This document shows, piece after piece, positions 26,608-35,690 of a DNA stretch of 64,000 nucleotides. Numbering within the stretch: position 1 is the stretch's first letter; every line of letters starts with the position of its first letter. The notes below the pieces were generated by a model. The model worked only from the letters and a program-made list of their open reading frames with translations. It was not told the origin of the DNA and did not search any database. The position numbers and the translations under genes were made by a program. Source of the stretch: Actinocorallia sp. API 0066 (GTDB lineage: Bacteria > Actinomycetota > Actinomycetes > Streptosporangiales > Streptosporangiaceae); assembly GCF_020991275.1 (NCBI RefSeq), contig NZ_JAJLQY010000014.1, forward strand, positions 1 through 64,000, in the 5' to 3' direction.

Positions 26608-28356
26608 TTGCGGAAAGTTCTCATCGCCAACCGGGGCGAGATCGCGGTGCGGATCGCGCGCGCCTGCCGGGACGCGGGGCTGGGCAGCGTCGCGGTCTAC
26701 AGCGAGCAGGACCTCGACGCCCTGCACGTGCGTGTCGCGGACGAGGCGTACGCGCTGGGGGGTCAGACGGCCGGGGAGTCGTATCTGGATGTGGGCAAGC
26801 TGCTGAAGATCGCCGCCGATGCCGGAGCCGACGCGGTGCATCCGGGATACGGGTTCCTGGCCGAGAACGCGGACTTCGCCCAGGCCGTGCTTGACGCCGG
26901 GTTGATCTGGATCGGGCCTCCTCCTGCGGCGATCACGGCGTTGGGGGACAAGGTCCAGGCTCGGCACATCGCCCAGAAGGTCGGGGCTCCGCTGGTCGCC
27001 GGGACGGCTGACCCCGTGTCCGGGGCTGAGGAGGTCGTGGAGTTCGCTCGGGAGCACGGCCTGCCGATCGCCATCAAGGCCGCCTTCGGGGGCGGTGGGC
27101 GCGGTCTGAAGGTCGCCCGGACGCTCGAAGAGGTGCCGGAGCTGTATGAGTCGGCTGTGCGGGAGGCGGTCGGGGCTTTTGGGCGGGGTGAGTGTTTTGT
27201 CGAGAGGTATCTCGACAGGCCCCGACACGTCGAGACCCAGTGCCTGGCCGACCAGCACGGCAACGTGGTCGTGGTCTCCACCCGTGACTGTTCGTTGCAG
27301 CGGCGGCACCAGAAGCTCGTCGAGGAGGCTCCCGCGCCGTTCCTGTCTCCTGAGCAGTTGGACCTGCTGTACACCTCCTCCAAGGCCATCCTGAAGGAAG
27401 CCGGATACGTCGGGGCCGGGACGTGTGAGTTCCTGGTGGGTCAGGACGGGACGATCTCGTTCCTGGAGGTCAACACCCGCCTCCAGGTCGAACACCCCGT
27501 CACCGAGGAGGTCACCGGCATCGACCTCGTCCGCGAGATGTTCCGGGTGGCCGACGGAGAGCCTCTGGGCTATGACGACCCGGTGGTGCGGGGCCACTCC
27601 ATCGAGTTCCGGATCAACGCCGAGGACGCGGGTCGCGGCTTCCTGCCCGCGCCGGGCACGATCACCTCGATGGACATCCCCACCGGGCCGGGTGTGCGCT
27701 TGGATTCGGGTTACGTGGCGGGCCAGACGGTGCCGCAGTCGTTCGACTCGCTGGTCGCGAAGCTGATCGTCACCGGCGCGACCCGGGAGCAGGCCATCGA
27801 ACGCTCCCGCCGCGCCCTCGCCGAACTCACCATCAACGGCATGCCGACCGTGATCCCGTTCCACCGGGACATCCTCACCCAGCCCGCCTACATCTCCGCC
27901 CCGTTCTCCGTCCACACCCGCTGGATCGAGACGGAGTACGACAACACCATCCCCCCCTACGCGGGCGAAGTCGGCGAGCCGGACGAGGCCGAGGACCGTC
28001 AGAAGGTCGTCGTCGAGGTGGGCGGCAAGCGCCTGGAGGTGGTCCTCCCCGCCGGACTGGGCGCCGCCACCGCCGCCTCCTCCTCGACCGCCAAGTCCCC
28101 CCGCCGAGCCGCCAAGAAGAACGCCGCCAAGGCCGCCTCCGGCGACTCCCTCGTCTCCCCCATGCAGGGCACCATCGTCAAGATCCTCGTAGAAGACGGC
28201 GCCCCCGTCTCCGAAGGCGACACCGTAGTCGTCCTGGAAGCCATGAAAATGGAACAACCCCTCACCGCCCACAAATCCGGCACCATCACCGGCCTCACCG
28301 CCCAGGTCGGCCAAACCGTCACCGCCAACACCCCCCTCTGCGAAATCAAAAACTAA
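26608..28356 (+). CDS. accA3: Acetyl/propionyl-CoA carboxylase alpha subunit (biotin carboxylase plus BCCP)
   Basis: 582 aa from TTG 26608, with GGAG 7 nt upstream. The N-terminal biotin carboxylase (to about 445) begins [20 protein letters not shown], has the ATP-grasp glycine loop GGGGRGLK and the [16 protein letters not shown] catalytic segment. An Ala/Lys-rich linker (about 490-512) leads to the biotinyl domain, with EAMKMEQP placing the biotinylated Lys near 547. It loads carboxybiotin for the AccD/AccE pair encoded at 8-9.9 kb. The single promoter-like element just upstream is TAAACT near 26540. The last 100 codons are C-rich and G-poor, and a hairpin terminator follows. Confidence 0.95.
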   Translation: MRKVLIANRGEIAVRIARACRDAGLGSVAVYSEQDLDALHVRVADEAYALGGQTAGESYLDVGKLLKIAADAGADAVHPGYGFLAENADFAQAVLDAGLIWIGPPPAAITALGDKVQARHIAQKVGAPLVAGTADPVSGAEEVVEFAREHGLPIAIKAAFGGGGRGLKVARTLEEVPELYESAVREAVGAFGRGECFVERYLDRPRHVETQCLADQHGNVVVVSTRDCSLQRRHQKLVEEAPAPFLSPEQLDLLYTSSKAILKEAGYVGAGTCEFLVGQDGTISFLEVNTRLQVEHPVTEEVTGIDLVREMFRVADGEPLGYDDPVVRGHSIEFRINAEDAGRGFLPAPGTITSMDIPTGPGVRLDSGYVAGQTVPQSFDSLVAKLIVTGATREQAIERSRRALAELTINGMPTVIPFHRDILTQPAYISAPFSVHTRWIETEYDNTIPPYAGEVGEPDEAEDRQKVVVEVGGKRLEVVLPAGLGAATAASSSTAKSPRRAAKKNAAKAASGDSLVSPMQGTIVKILVEDGAPVSEGDTVVVLEAMKMEQPLTAHKSGTITGLTAQVGQTVTANTPLCEIKN

Positions 28357-28363
28357 CCCCTCC

Positions 28364-28388
28364 GGGGTGCCCCGGGCCGGGGCGCCCC
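28364..28388 (+). terminator. Rho-independent-type terminator after accA3
   Basis: An 11-bp stem, GGGGTGCCCCG paired with CGGGGCGCCCC around a 3-nt loop, starts 8 nt after the stop codon and is followed by TCCTTTCC. One G-T pair in the stem. Confidence 0.75.
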
Positions 28389-28426
28389 TCCTTTCCTCCC
28401 GTCCACCTGAACCTCAGGTTTGTCGA

Positions 28427-29272
28427 TCACAGGCGGGCGCGCGCCTGCTCGATCTGCTGGCGGGCCGGTGCGCCGTAGACGGCCTGCGCGTGGAGGAGGG
28501 TGAAGACTCGGGCGAAGTGGGCGATGTCGTCGGGGCGGGAGGTGCGGAAGCCGCCCGACCAGAACTCCTGGCGGACCTCCCGGTCGTCGAAGAGGTAGAA
28601 GCCCTCGCCCGCGAACTGGGTGCGGGGAACGTCGAAGGGGACGACACCCAGCGCGACATTGGGGCGTCTCGCCACGTCCGCAAGGAAGTCGAGCTGCTCA
28701 CGCAGGATGTCGGGCGACCCGTAAACGACGTGCAGGGCGGCGGCCTCCATGACGAACGAGAACGTCGTGCCGCCTCCCGACGTCACGAGGAGGCGGCGCG
28801 CCACACGGTTCCGCGCCGCCTGTTCCACGTCCTCGGGTGGGAGGCCGTGGAGGCGGGCGTTGATCGTCAGGATCGCTCTGGCGTAGTCGAGGGTCTGGAG
28901 GATGCCGGGCACCACGAGCGGCTCGTAGACCCGCAGCAGCCGGGTCGCCGCGTACCGGGCCAGCGCCCTGCCCTGGATGTGCCGCTGCCCGGCACGCAGC
29001 TCGCGCCGCCATTCCGCCCACATCTGGTCGATCTGCCGGTGGGCGGCGATCAGTTCAGCGGTCTGGGCCGCTGCCCGGCACGCGGCCGCCCAGCTTCTGA
29101 TGTCGTTTTCGGACGGCGTTGTCCTACCGTGTTCGATCTTCGACACCTTCGTGTTGTGCCATCCACAAGCGGTCGCCAGCGCGACGCCCGTCAGCCCGGC
29201 GTCGAGCCGCAGCTCCCGCAGGCGAACGCCGAACGCCTTCTTGGCCGCCTCGGAGGGACGCAGCTCGTCCAC
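28427..29272 (-). CDS. XRE-family regulator with DUF5753 domain (WhiJ-like)
   Basis: 281 aa from GTG 29272. N-terminal helix-turn-helix at about 14-70 (LRELRLDAGLTGVALATACG, HNTKVSKIEHGRTTPSENDI), then the DUF5753 domain (about 95-275: LLRVYEPLVVPGILQTLDYA, GVVPFDVPRTQF). This class is numerous in morphologically complex actinomycetes; characterised members (WhiJ, AbaA locus) affect development and antibiotic production and usually pair with a small partner protein. Here the upstream neighbours are a DUF6879 protein (stop 8 nt before the start) and a 114-aa protein, forming one operon. Ligand and target unknown. Confidence 0.87.
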   Translation of the reverse strand: MDELRPSEAAKKAFGVRLRELRLDAGLTGVALATACGWHNTKVSKIEHGRTTPSENDIRSWAAACRAAAQTAELIAAHRQIDQMWAEWRRELRAGQRHIQGRALARYAATRLLRVYEPLVVPGILQTLDYARAILTINARLHGLPPEDVEQAARNRVARRLLVTSGGGTTFSFVMEAAALHVVYGSPDILREQLDFLADVARRPNVALGVVPFDVPRTQFAGEGFYLFDDREVRQEFWSGGFRTSRPDDIAHFARVFTLLHAQAVYGAPARQQIEQARARL

Positions 29273-29280
29273 CTGGCCTC

Positions 29281-29781
29281 CTAGTGGGCGCGGTACTCGT
29301 CGGTCGGAAGCGCGAGGGCCCAGGCTCGGTCGAAAGCGGCGCGGCAGAAGGTGGCGACTACGGGATCCTTGGAGTACTGGATGTCGCTGCGTGCGCCGTC
29401 ACCGTCGTGCACGTTGAAGACCACGGCCATCCCGTCCAGGACAAAGCAGTCATTTCCCGGCAGGGCGACAGCCGAGACGAGCCGCCTGGGCAGCCAGCGC
29501 AGGTCCTCGTCCGGCAGCGCGACGGCCACGGCCATCCGCTGGTACTCCGACAGCGGCTCCGACACGACCCGCACCCGCCGCCACCTGGTCCCCGCCGCCG
29601 TCTGTTCGGCAAGCTTGTCCCGCCAGACGGCGGTGACGCGTTCGGTCGTCGCGGTGTCCCCGGCGCGCCAGGCGTCGAGCAGCTCACGGTCCACCGGATA
29701 GCGGTCCAGCAGTTCGAGCTTGTCGATCTCCCGCGCGCCCCAGACCAGTTCCGCCCGGCGCGTCACCGAGATCGAGTCCAT
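29281..29781 (-). CDS. DUF6879-family protein
   Basis: 166 aa. The C-terminal two thirds carry the DUF6879 pattern: RVRVVSEPLSEYQR, EDLRWLPRR, ALPGNDCFVLDG, VVFNVHDGDG and a closing FDRAWALALPTDEYR. The family occurs almost only beside XRE/DUF5753 genes in actinomycetes, in the place DUF397 proteins take elsewhere; its activity is not established. Its ATG (29781) lies inside the upstream small gene, whose 3' end it overlaps by 98 nt. AGGGAG sits 4 nt before the ATG, within that gene's coding sequence, so the start looks genuine and the two genes are probably coupled. Confidence 0.8.
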   Translation of the reverse strand: MDSISVTRRAELVWGAREIDKLELLDRYPVDRELLDAWRAGDTATTERVTAVWRDKLAEQTAAGTRWRRVRVVSEPLSEYQRMAVAVALPDEDLRWLPRRLVSAVALPGNDCFVLDGMAVVFNVHDGDGARSDIQYSKDPVVATFCRAAFDRAWALALPTDEYRAH

Positions 29782-30028
29782 AGGTCTCCCTCACGTAGGT
29801 GCGGACGAACAGGTCGACCGTCCGCTGTGACATCTCCACGAAGGTCTCGTCGTCCGCCAGCGCGACGAGTTGGGCGGCGACGCGTTCCCCGCGCCGCTTC
29901 CCCTGCACCAGCCAGGAGTCCCGGTCCGTCCGGTAGAACGTCTCGCAGTCCTCGCCGTGGTTGGAGTCGGGGTCCTTGCAGAAGAAGCTAGCCGTCAGTT
30001 CGTCGGCCGCATCGCACCCTTGCTCCAT
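29684..30028 (-). CDS. Small acidic protein of the XRE/DUF6879 locus (unrecognised)
   Basis: 114 aa from ATG 30028, preceded by GGGGAG. It contains FFCKDPDSNHGEDCETFYRT with two Cys and a His, then a conserved-looking helical part (ERVAAQLVALADDETFVEMS, DLFVRTYVRETYG). The last 25 residues are Gly/Arg rich and overlap the DUF6879 gene in another frame, so they may be dispensable. I do not recognise a family. Position suggests it is a third component of the XRE/DUF6879 cassette. Confidence 0.65.
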   Translation of the reverse strand: MEQGCDAADELTASFFCKDPDSNHGEDCETFYRTDRDSWLVQGKRRGERVAAQLVALADDETFVEMSQRTVDLFVRTYVRETYGLDLGDAPGGTGLGRAGDRQARTAGPLSGGP

Positions 30029-30194
30029 GTTGCTTCTCCCCTTCCGCTGTTGGATCGCGGTCACCGTGAGCTATGGGGTCGGCACGGTCAAGCTGGGGGG
30101 AAGGCTGATGTGGCCTGGGGGTAAGGGTTTGGGTGGGGGTGGGGGGAAAGGGGTTGGGGCGAGTGTGGGCGGTGGTTGGTGGTGCGGGTGGTGG

Positions 30195-31151
30195 TCAGGG
30201 TTTGGGGTGGGGGTCTGGCTTGGGGCGGGAGTGCCAGGAGTGGAAGGCTTCTTTGGTGGTTTTGGTGGGTTTGTAGTTGAGGAGGGTTTTTAGGCGGGTG
30301 TTGTCTAGGACGGGGCGGTATTGGAGGAAGCGGGTCTGTTCGGGGCCGTAGGGGGTGAGGCCGAGGGGGTGGGCGAGGGCCAGGGCGGTGCGGAGCAGGG
30401 GTTCGGGGAGGGTGAGGAGGGGTTTGCCCACGAGGTGGGCTATCTCGTCGATGGTGAGGGTGCCGTCGCCGGCGACGTTGTAGATGCCGGGGGCGGGGGT
30501 GGTGACGGCGCGGTCGATGATGGCGGCCACGTCGGTGTCCCAGATGAAAACGAAAGGAGAGGGGGAACCTTGGATCTTCAGGAGGCGTGGGCGCTCGAAC
30601 AGTGCGGTGATCTGGTTGTTCACCCGCTCGCCGAGGATCGTGCCGATGCGGAGGATCACCTGTTCCAACCGCGGGTGGGATGTCCGGGTCTCCGCGAGCA
30701 TCTCCTCGACCAGGCGCTTGTGGTGGCTGTAGGCGAACTCCTTGTTCCCCCGGACGGGCTGCTCCTCGGTGATCCACTCGGGATTGTCCGCGTGGTACCC
30801 ATAGGCCGCCCCGCTGGAGGAGACGACGATCCGCCGCGCGCCCGTCGCCAGGCACGCGTCCAGCACATGCCGCGTCCCCCCGACGTCGACCCGGTACGCC
30901 AGCTCCCGCGACGAGCCCTTCGGCGGCGTCACGATCGACGCGAGGTGCACCACGACCTCGGGCCGTCTCTCCGCGAACGTCCGATCCACCGCCGCCGCGT
31001 CCGTCACGTCCATCACCACGTGCGTCACCCCGGGCACGGGCACGGCGGGCACCGCAAGATCCGCCCCGACGACCGCATGCCCCGACTCCGCGAGCGACCG
31101 CACGACCGAGGACCCCAGAAACCCGTTGGCGCCCGTGACGAGAACGTTCAC
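30195..31151 (-). CDS. Extended-SDR NAD(P)-dependent epimerase/dehydratase
   Basis: 318 aa from GTG 31151, overlapping the previous stop as GTGA. Rossmann motif TGANGFLGSSVV near the N-terminus, VVHLAS at about 67, Ser in VVSSSGAAYG and the catalytic YSHHK. This is an intact extended short-chain dehydrogenase of the epimerase/3-beta-HSD type acting on a sugar nucleotide, steroid or related alcohol. The C-terminal 25 residues (RPKPDPHPKP) are low-complexity. Last gene of a three-gene unit with a BASS transporter and an FMO, so it may act on the same compound as they do. Substrate cannot be read from sequence. Confidence 0.85.
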   Translation of the reverse strand: MNVLVTGANGFLGSSVVRSLAESGHAVVGADLAVPAVPVPGVTHVVMDVTDAAAVDRTFAERRPEVVVHLASIVTPPKGSSRELAYRVDVGGTRHVLDACLATGARRIVVSSSGAAYGYHADNPEWITEEQPVRGNKEFAYSHHKRLVEEMLAETRTSHPRLEQVILRIGTILGERVNNQITALFERPRLLKIQGSPSPFVFIWDTDVAAIIDRAVTTPAPGIYNVAGDGTLTIDEIAHLVGKPLLTLPEPLLRTALALAHPLGLTPYGPEQTRFLQYRPVLDNTRLKTLLNYKPTKTTKEAFHSWHSRPKPDPHPKP

Positions 31152-32158
31152 ACTTCCTCCGATCGAGTGGCGGCGCCGCTGTCGGCGCCGTGGGAACCCT
31201 CACCGGGCTCGGCGCTGGAGCCGGAGGCCGCGCCGGGACGATCCCGGCTGGGCGTGACACCGGAGCCGGGGCGGGAGTGGCGCCAGAGTTGGGCTACGGC
31301 GAGGCCCGCGATGATGTCCCAGATGCCCCACCAGGCGGCGGCTAGGGCCATGCCGCCGAGGCCGTTGAAGTAGGTGAAGACGAGGAGGAGGCCGAGGCCG
31401 GCGTTGCGGATGCCCACCTCGAACGTCATGGCCTTGGTGCTGGCGGCGGGGAGGCGGGTGGCGCGGCCGATGCCGTAACCGAGGAGCAGGGCGAGGGCGT
31501 CGTGCAGGAAGACGGCGACGAGCACCACGCCGATGTGCGCGAGGAAGATGTCCCAGTTCTTGGCGAGTCCCGCCGCGATGACGCCGCCGAGGCCGAGGAA
31601 CGACAGCGGCCCGACGACCTTGTGCGCCCGCGAAGCGAAAACCGGGAGGAAATGCGCGATCGTGATACCCGCGACGAACGGCACACCGATGACGAGCGCG
31701 ATCTCCAGCAGCATGTCCACCGCGCTGAGGTCGATCGACGCGAGCAGCGCCTTACCCGTCGGGTGCAGACCACCCCAGAACGCCACGTTCAGCGGCATCA
31801 GCACGATCGCCAGCACATTGCTCACCGCGGTCATCGACACCGAAAGCGCGACGTCGCCCCCGGCCCGGTGCGTGAGGATGTTCGAGACGTTCCCGGGCGG
31901 GCAGCACGCCACCAGGATGAGCCCGAGCGCGACCGAGCCGCGCAGGTCGAGCGCGAGCGTCAGCAGGAACGTGACGGCGGGCAGCAGCGCGAACTGGGCG
32001 AACACCCCGACCGTGATGGCCCACGGGCGGCGCGCGGCGGCCACAAAGTCGGCGGCCTTGGTGTCGAGCGCGATGCCGAACAGGATCGCCCCGACGACGA
32101 TCTTGAGGGTGGTGAGGGAGCCCTCGTCGAAGGCGATCCTGATGCCGTCGACGTCCAT
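31148..32158 (-). CDS. Bile acid:sodium symporter (BASS) family transporter
   Basis: 336 aa from ATG 32158; its first base is shared with the FMO stop. A longer upstream frame is antisense to the FMO and rejected. About nine to ten hydrophobic segments cover residues 15-305. The family-typical VACCPPGNVSNILTHRAGGDVALS (about 93-116) carries the crossover Na+ site region, and FEVGIRNAGLGLLLV (about 250-264) is the second discontinuous helix. Family members import bile acids, pyruvate, pantothenate or other organic anions with sodium. The C-terminal 40 residues are a hydrophilic Ser/Gly tail. Coupled to FMO and SDR genes. Confidence 0.86.
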   Translation of the reverse strand: MDVDGIRIAFDEGSLTTLKIVVGAILFGIALDTKAADFVAAARRPWAITVGVFAQFALLPAVTFLLTLALDLRGSVALGLILVACCPPGNVSNILTHRAGGDVALSVSMTAVSNVLAIVLMPLNVAFWGGLHPTGKALLASIDLSAVDMLLEIALVIGVPFVAGITIAHFLPVFASRAHKVVGPLSFLGLGGVIAAGLAKNWDIFLAHIGVVLVAVFLHDALALLLGYGIGRATRLPAASTKAMTFEVGIRNAGLGLLLVFTYFNGLGGMALAAAWWGIWDIIAGLAVAQLWRHSRPGSGVTPSRDRPGAASGSSAEPGEGSHGADSGAATRSEEV

Positions 32159-33462
32159 CAGCCCTCCCCGCGCAGCGCGGCGGTCGCGGCCCGGACGGCG
32201 GTCCGGTAGGCGTCCTTGTTGACGTAGTAGGCCATCCGGTCGAGCCCGAGGTACCGGTAGCCGCCGCTGAGGTCGGGGCGCGGCCCGCGCACGGCGGCGT
32301 CGAAGGCGGCCGCCCGTTCCGGCGCGTCGCGGCGCGCCAGCAGGTAGGCGGCGACGAGTTCGGCCTGCTCGTACCGGCCCTGCCAGCCGATCCCGGACGC
32401 CTCGATCATGCCGAGCACAAAGAGTCCCGGCGCGGCGTCGCTGAAGATGTTGAGGTGCAGGTCGGGGGCGGCGCCGCGCCAGCGCAGCAACGAGGGGTCG
32501 ACGAACGGGTAGTGCAGCCGGTATCCGGTCGCGAGGATCACCAGGTCGTAGGCGCCACGCGTGCCGTCGCGGAACACAACGCCGTCGCCGTCGAGCCGCG
32601 CGACGTCGGGTCTGACGGCCAGGTCGCCGTGCCCGAGGTGGTGCAGGATCAGCGAGTTCACGATCGGGTGCGACTCGTAGATCCGGTGGTCGGGCGCGGG
32701 GAAGCCGAACCGGGTCGGGTCGCCGGTGAAGAGTTTGAGGACGCGGCCGTCGATGGCCTGTTTGATCCGGGCGGGCAGCGGCCGTCCCTGGTTGAGGGTG
32801 TCGGCGGGCCGCCCGAACAGGTATTTCGGGACGAAGTGGTACCCGCGCCGGACGCTGATGTCCACCGACGCGGCGTGGTGGACGGCGTCGACGGCGATGT
32901 CGCATCCGGAGTTGCCCGCGCCGACGATGAGGACGCGCCGTCCGGCGAGCTGGGCCGCCCGCTTGTAGGCGCTGGTGTGGATCACCTCACCGTCGAACTT
33001 TCCCGGCAGTTCGGGCACGTTGGGTTCGCTGAGCGTGCCATTGGCCAGCAGGACGCCCGCGTGCCGCGTGGTGGTCTTACCCGAGGGGGTGCGTACGGTG
33101 ACGTCCCAACCGTCTTCGGAGGGGGCCGCCTTCACGACTTCGCTATGGAAGCGGTAGCCGTCGCGTAGGGCGAACCTGTCAGCGAAGTCGCGGAAGTAGG
33201 CGAGTAGGGCGCGGTGTCCGGGGTAGTCGGGGGTGCCGTCCGGCATGGGGTGTTCGGTGAACTGTGTGGTGGTCCTGGACGAGATCAGGTGCGCGGACTC
33301 GTAGACGGTGCTGCGCGGCCCGTTGATGTCCCAGAGGCCGCCGACTTCGCCGGCGAGTTCGTATCCGGTCCAGAGCAGGCCGGCCCGCTGGAGGGTGCGC
33401 GCCGCGGCGAGACCGGACGGACCCGCCCCGATCACCGCGAAGGTCTCGTTCATGCCCCGCAT
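32158..33462 (-). CDS. Flavin-containing monooxygenase (FMO family)
   Basis: 434 aa from ATG 33462 (ATG 33453 is a close alternative). FAD-binding GAGPSGLAAARTL at about 12-24 and NADPH-binding GAGNSGCDIAV at about 180. Between them the FMO fingerprint FDGEVIHTSAY (F-x-G-x3-H-x3-Y) and late ILATGYRLHYPF. These enzymes use NADPH and O2 to oxygenate N or S, or act as Baeyer-Villiger monooxygenases on ketones. First gene of the operon FMO-BASS-SDR, with 1-nt and 4-nt overlaps, which implies one shared substrate pathway. Confidence 0.88.
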   Translation of the reverse strand: MRGMNETFAVIGAGPSGLAAARTLQRAGLLWTGYELAGEVGGLWDINGPRSTVYESAHLISSRTTTQFTEHPMPDGTPDYPGHRALLAYFRDFADRFALRDGYRFHSEVVKAAPSEDGWDVTVRTPSGKTTTRHAGVLLANGTLSEPNVPELPGKFDGEVIHTSAYKRAAQLAGRRVLIVGAGNSGCDIAVDAVHHAASVDISVRRGYHFVPKYLFGRPADTLNQGRPLPARIKQAIDGRVLKLFTGDPTRFGFPAPDHRIYESHPIVNSLILHHLGHGDLAVRPDVARLDGDGVVFRDGTRGAYDLVILATGYRLHYPFVDPSLLRWRGAAPDLHLNIFSDAAPGLFVLGMIEASGIGWQGRYEQAELVAAYLLARRDAPERAAAFDAAVRGPRPDLSGGYRYLGLDRMAYYVNKDAYRTAVRAATAALRGEG

Positions 33463-33592
33463 TGTCCCCTAAACCTACCTGGAATACGAATTTTCCTCAC
33501 ATGTGGTGCAGGTCACCCTAGGGGAAAGTGTGGTGCTGAGGCTTAAGAGCGGCTTTGCCAGCAGGTGGAAGGCATTCCAGCAGGATGGAGGC

Positions 33593-34948
33593 ATGAGATC
33601 CCTGCCGGTGCTGATCCTCCTGTGCGTCCTCCTCGTGGCGGGCGGCACGGGGATCGCGGGCGCCGGGACGACGGCGGCGGCCCCGCCCCGTCAGGATCTC
33701 ACCACGTTCGACGTCGGACGCCTCGCGCAGCCGCCCTCCCCCGAGGTGATCTCCGCGCTCCGATCCGACCGCTTCTACGCCGACCCGGAGCAGACCTCCC
33801 TTGACGCCGCAGGGATCGCCCGCGTGAAGGCCGCGATAGCCGACTCGTCCGCTCCCGTCTACATGATGGTCACCAAGGACCTCGGCACGTCACAGGAGGC
33901 CAACCAGTACCTCGCGTCGGCCGCGAACGCCGTAGGCAGCACCGGCGTCTACGCGGTGCTGTCCGGACGGCACTTCACCGCCGGGTCGCTCGGCGAGACG
34001 GGCCTGCGGCGCGGCCAGGCGGCCACCCTGGCGTCTCAGGCGGCCCAGGAGCACCGGGGCGACCCCGCCTCCGGCCTCGTCGCCTTTGTGGAGTCGGTGA
34101 ACGTGGCGAGCGGACGTCAGCCGTCCACAACAAGCAGCGTCGCCACCTACGCCTTCCTCGGGTTGATCGTGGCGCTCGGCCTGGGCGGGCTCTTCTACGT
34201 GCGGGCCTCGCGCAAGCGCAGGCGGATCGAGGACGCGCGGCAGATGGCCGAGCTGAAGAGCGGCGTCGAGGAGGACGTGACGCTGCTCGGCGAGGACATC
34301 GCCGCCCTGGATCTCGACCTCGCCGACCCGCAGGTCTCCGCCGACGCCAGGACCGACTACACCCACGCGCTGGACGCCTACGACCGCGCGAAGGCGGCGA
34401 CGGAGCAGGCCGCCTCCCCGCAGGACATGCGCCGCGTCACCGAGGCCCTGGAGGACGGACGCTACTCGATGACGGCCGTGCGCGCGCGGCTGAACGGTGA
34501 ACCCGTGCCCGAAAGGCGGGCGCCCTGCTTCTTCAACCCGCAGCACGGGCCGTCCGTGCGGGACGTCATGTGGGCGCCGCTGGGCGGGCAGCCGCGCGAG
34601 GTGCCCGCGTGCGCCGCCGACGCCGAACGCGTCGAGCACGGCGACGACCCGGAGGCCCGGATGGTCGAGGTCGCCGGACAGCGCCGCCCGTACTGGGAGG
34701 CGGGACCGCAGTGGGCGCCTTACGCGGGCGGCTACTACGCGGGCTACGGCGGCTTCGGGATGCTCAACACGATCCTGTTGGGCACCGCGATCGGGTCGAT
34801 GTGGGGCGGCGGCGGGCACTACGGTGGCGGCGGCGGTTGGGACGGCGGTGGCGACGGCTGGGGCGGTGGCGGCGATTTCGGCGGGTTCGGCGGCGGTGGC
34901 GGTTTTGGCGGCGGCGGGGACTTCGGCGGCTTCGGCGGCGACTTCTGA
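33593..34948 (+). CDS. Membrane-anchored secreted protein with TPM-like N-terminus and glycine-rich C-terminus
   Basis: 451 aa. ATG 33593 is chosen because it begins a clear signal peptide (RSLPVLILLCVLLVAGG); the frame is open 30 codons further upstream without a signal. After the signal, about 30-175 looks like a TPM-type domain (SAPVYMMVTKDLG, GVYAVLSGRHF). A membrane segment lies at about 180-200, followed by basic residues and a cytoplasmic helical region (about 205-310). The last 60 residues are almost only Gly with Trp, Phe and Asp in GGGGDFGGFGG-type repeats. Function unknown. TPM proteins elsewhere are linked to membrane repair or photosystem turnover, which cannot be transferred here. 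Confidence 0.62.
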   Translation: MRSLPVLILLCVLLVAGGTGIAGAGTTAAAPPRQDLTTFDVGRLAQPPSPEVISALRSDRFYADPEQTSLDAAGIARVKAAIADSSAPVYMMVTKDLGTSQEANQYLASAANAVGSTGVYAVLSGRHFTAGSLGETGLRRGQAATLASQAAQEHRGDPASGLVAFVESVNVASGRQPSTTSSVATYAFLGLIVALGLGGLFYVRASRKRRRIEDARQMAELKSGVEEDVTLLGEDIAALDLDLADPQVSADARTDYTHALDAYDRAKAATEQAASPQDMRRVTEALEDGRYSMTAVRARLNGEPVPERRAPCFFNPQHGPSVRDVMWAPLGGQPREVPACAADAERVEHGDDPEARMVEVAGQRRPYWEAGPQWAPYAGGYYAGYGGFGMLNTILLGTAIGSMWGGGGHYGGGGGWDGGGDGWGGGGDFGGFGGGGGFGGGGDFGGFGGDF

Positions 34949-34989
34949 CCCCGAAGCCGCAGGCCCCGGCGCTGCGGGCAGCGGGCGGT

Positions 34990-35005
34990 TGGCCGGATCC
35001 GGCCA
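34990..35005. promoter_or_regulatory. Perfect 16-bp palindrome TGGCCGGATCCGGCCA
   Basis: Fully symmetric. It lies 41 nt upstream of the TetR start and 14 nt before the TetR operator. It is the symmetric form of the palindromes at 26456 and 54028. Confidence 0.5.
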
Positions 35006-35018
35006 GGGTTGCCGAAGG

Positions 35019-35037
35019 TAGTGAGTGGCCACTAACT
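35019..35037. promoter_or_regulatory. TetR operator upstream of the regulator gene
   Basis: Contains AGTGAGTGGCCACTAACT (35020-35037). Its reverse complement matches the element upstream of the MFS gene at 16 of 18 positions. Both also show TAGTG-N6-CACTA (here 35019-35034). It ends 8 nt before the TetR ATG, so binding would block its own expression. Confidence 0.7.
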
Positions 35038-35045
35038 TTCTCCCC

Positions 35046-35582
35046 ATGAGCCCGAGGATGAGCGCGGAGGAGCGCAGGGAGAGCGTGGTGGACGCCGCGG
35101 TGACGGAGTTCGCCCGTGGCGGCTACCAGGGCACGTCCACCGAGGCGATCGCCCAGCGCGTCGGCGTGTCCCAGCCCTACCTCTTCCGGCTCTTCCCCAA
35201 CAAGCGCGCGATCTTCCTGGCCGCCTCCGTCCGCTGCGCCGCGAAACTGCGCGAGGCGTTTGTGGACGCGGCCGAGAAGGTCCCGCCCGCAGAGCGCAAG
35301 GACGCGCTCGGCGTCGCCTACATGCAGCTGATCGCCGACACCGACCTCGTCATGATGCAGATGCAGATGCAGGTGGCCGTCTACCAGACCGCGCTCACCA
35401 GCGATCCCGAGTTCGGCGAGACCATCCGCCGCGCCTGGACCGGCGTGTTCGACACCGTCCGCCTCCTGCTCCCCGAGGACGAGGCGGCTGCCTTCATGGC
35501 CGAGGGCATGCTCATCAACGCCATGACCGCCCTCAGCTACCCCCCGGGTCACCGCCTCTGGACCTGCGCTCTACCCCCCTGA
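35046..35582 (+). CDS. TetR/AcrR-family repressor
   Basis: 178 aa. The N-terminal helix-turn-helix is clear: RRESVVDAAVTEFARGGYQG, then TEAIAQRVGVSQPYLFRLFPNKRAIF. The ligand domain occupies the rest, with a Met-rich helix (VMMQMQMQVAVYQ). I prefer ATG 35046; a GTG at 35025 in frame lies inside the operator and would place the ribosome site upstream of it. ATG 35058 is also possible. It probably represses itself and the MFS gene 140 bp downstream, because near-identical operators precede both. The natural ligand is unknown, perhaps a toxic compound exported by the pump. Confidence 0.9.
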   Translation: MSPRMSAEERRESVVDAAVTEFARGGYQGTSTEAIAQRVGVSQPYLFRLFPNKRAIFLAASVRCAAKLREAFVDAAEKVPPAERKDALGVAYMQLIADTDLVMMQMQMQVAVYQTALTSDPEFGETIRRAWTGVFDTVRLLLPEDEAAAFMAEGMLINAMTALSYPPGHRLWTCALPP

Positions 35583-35690
35583 TCCCTACGACGCCCGCCG
35601 TGAACCGCTGCGGCGCCCCCCGACCGGCCTGAGCCACCCGACCCGACGCACACGAGTCGTGCGGAGGCGGCTCCGTCTTGCGCCTTTGTA

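Noticed and set aside
35025-35045. GTG start for the TetR gene
   Set aside because: It sits inside the operator, has no ribosome site outside it, and adds residues not seen in the family.
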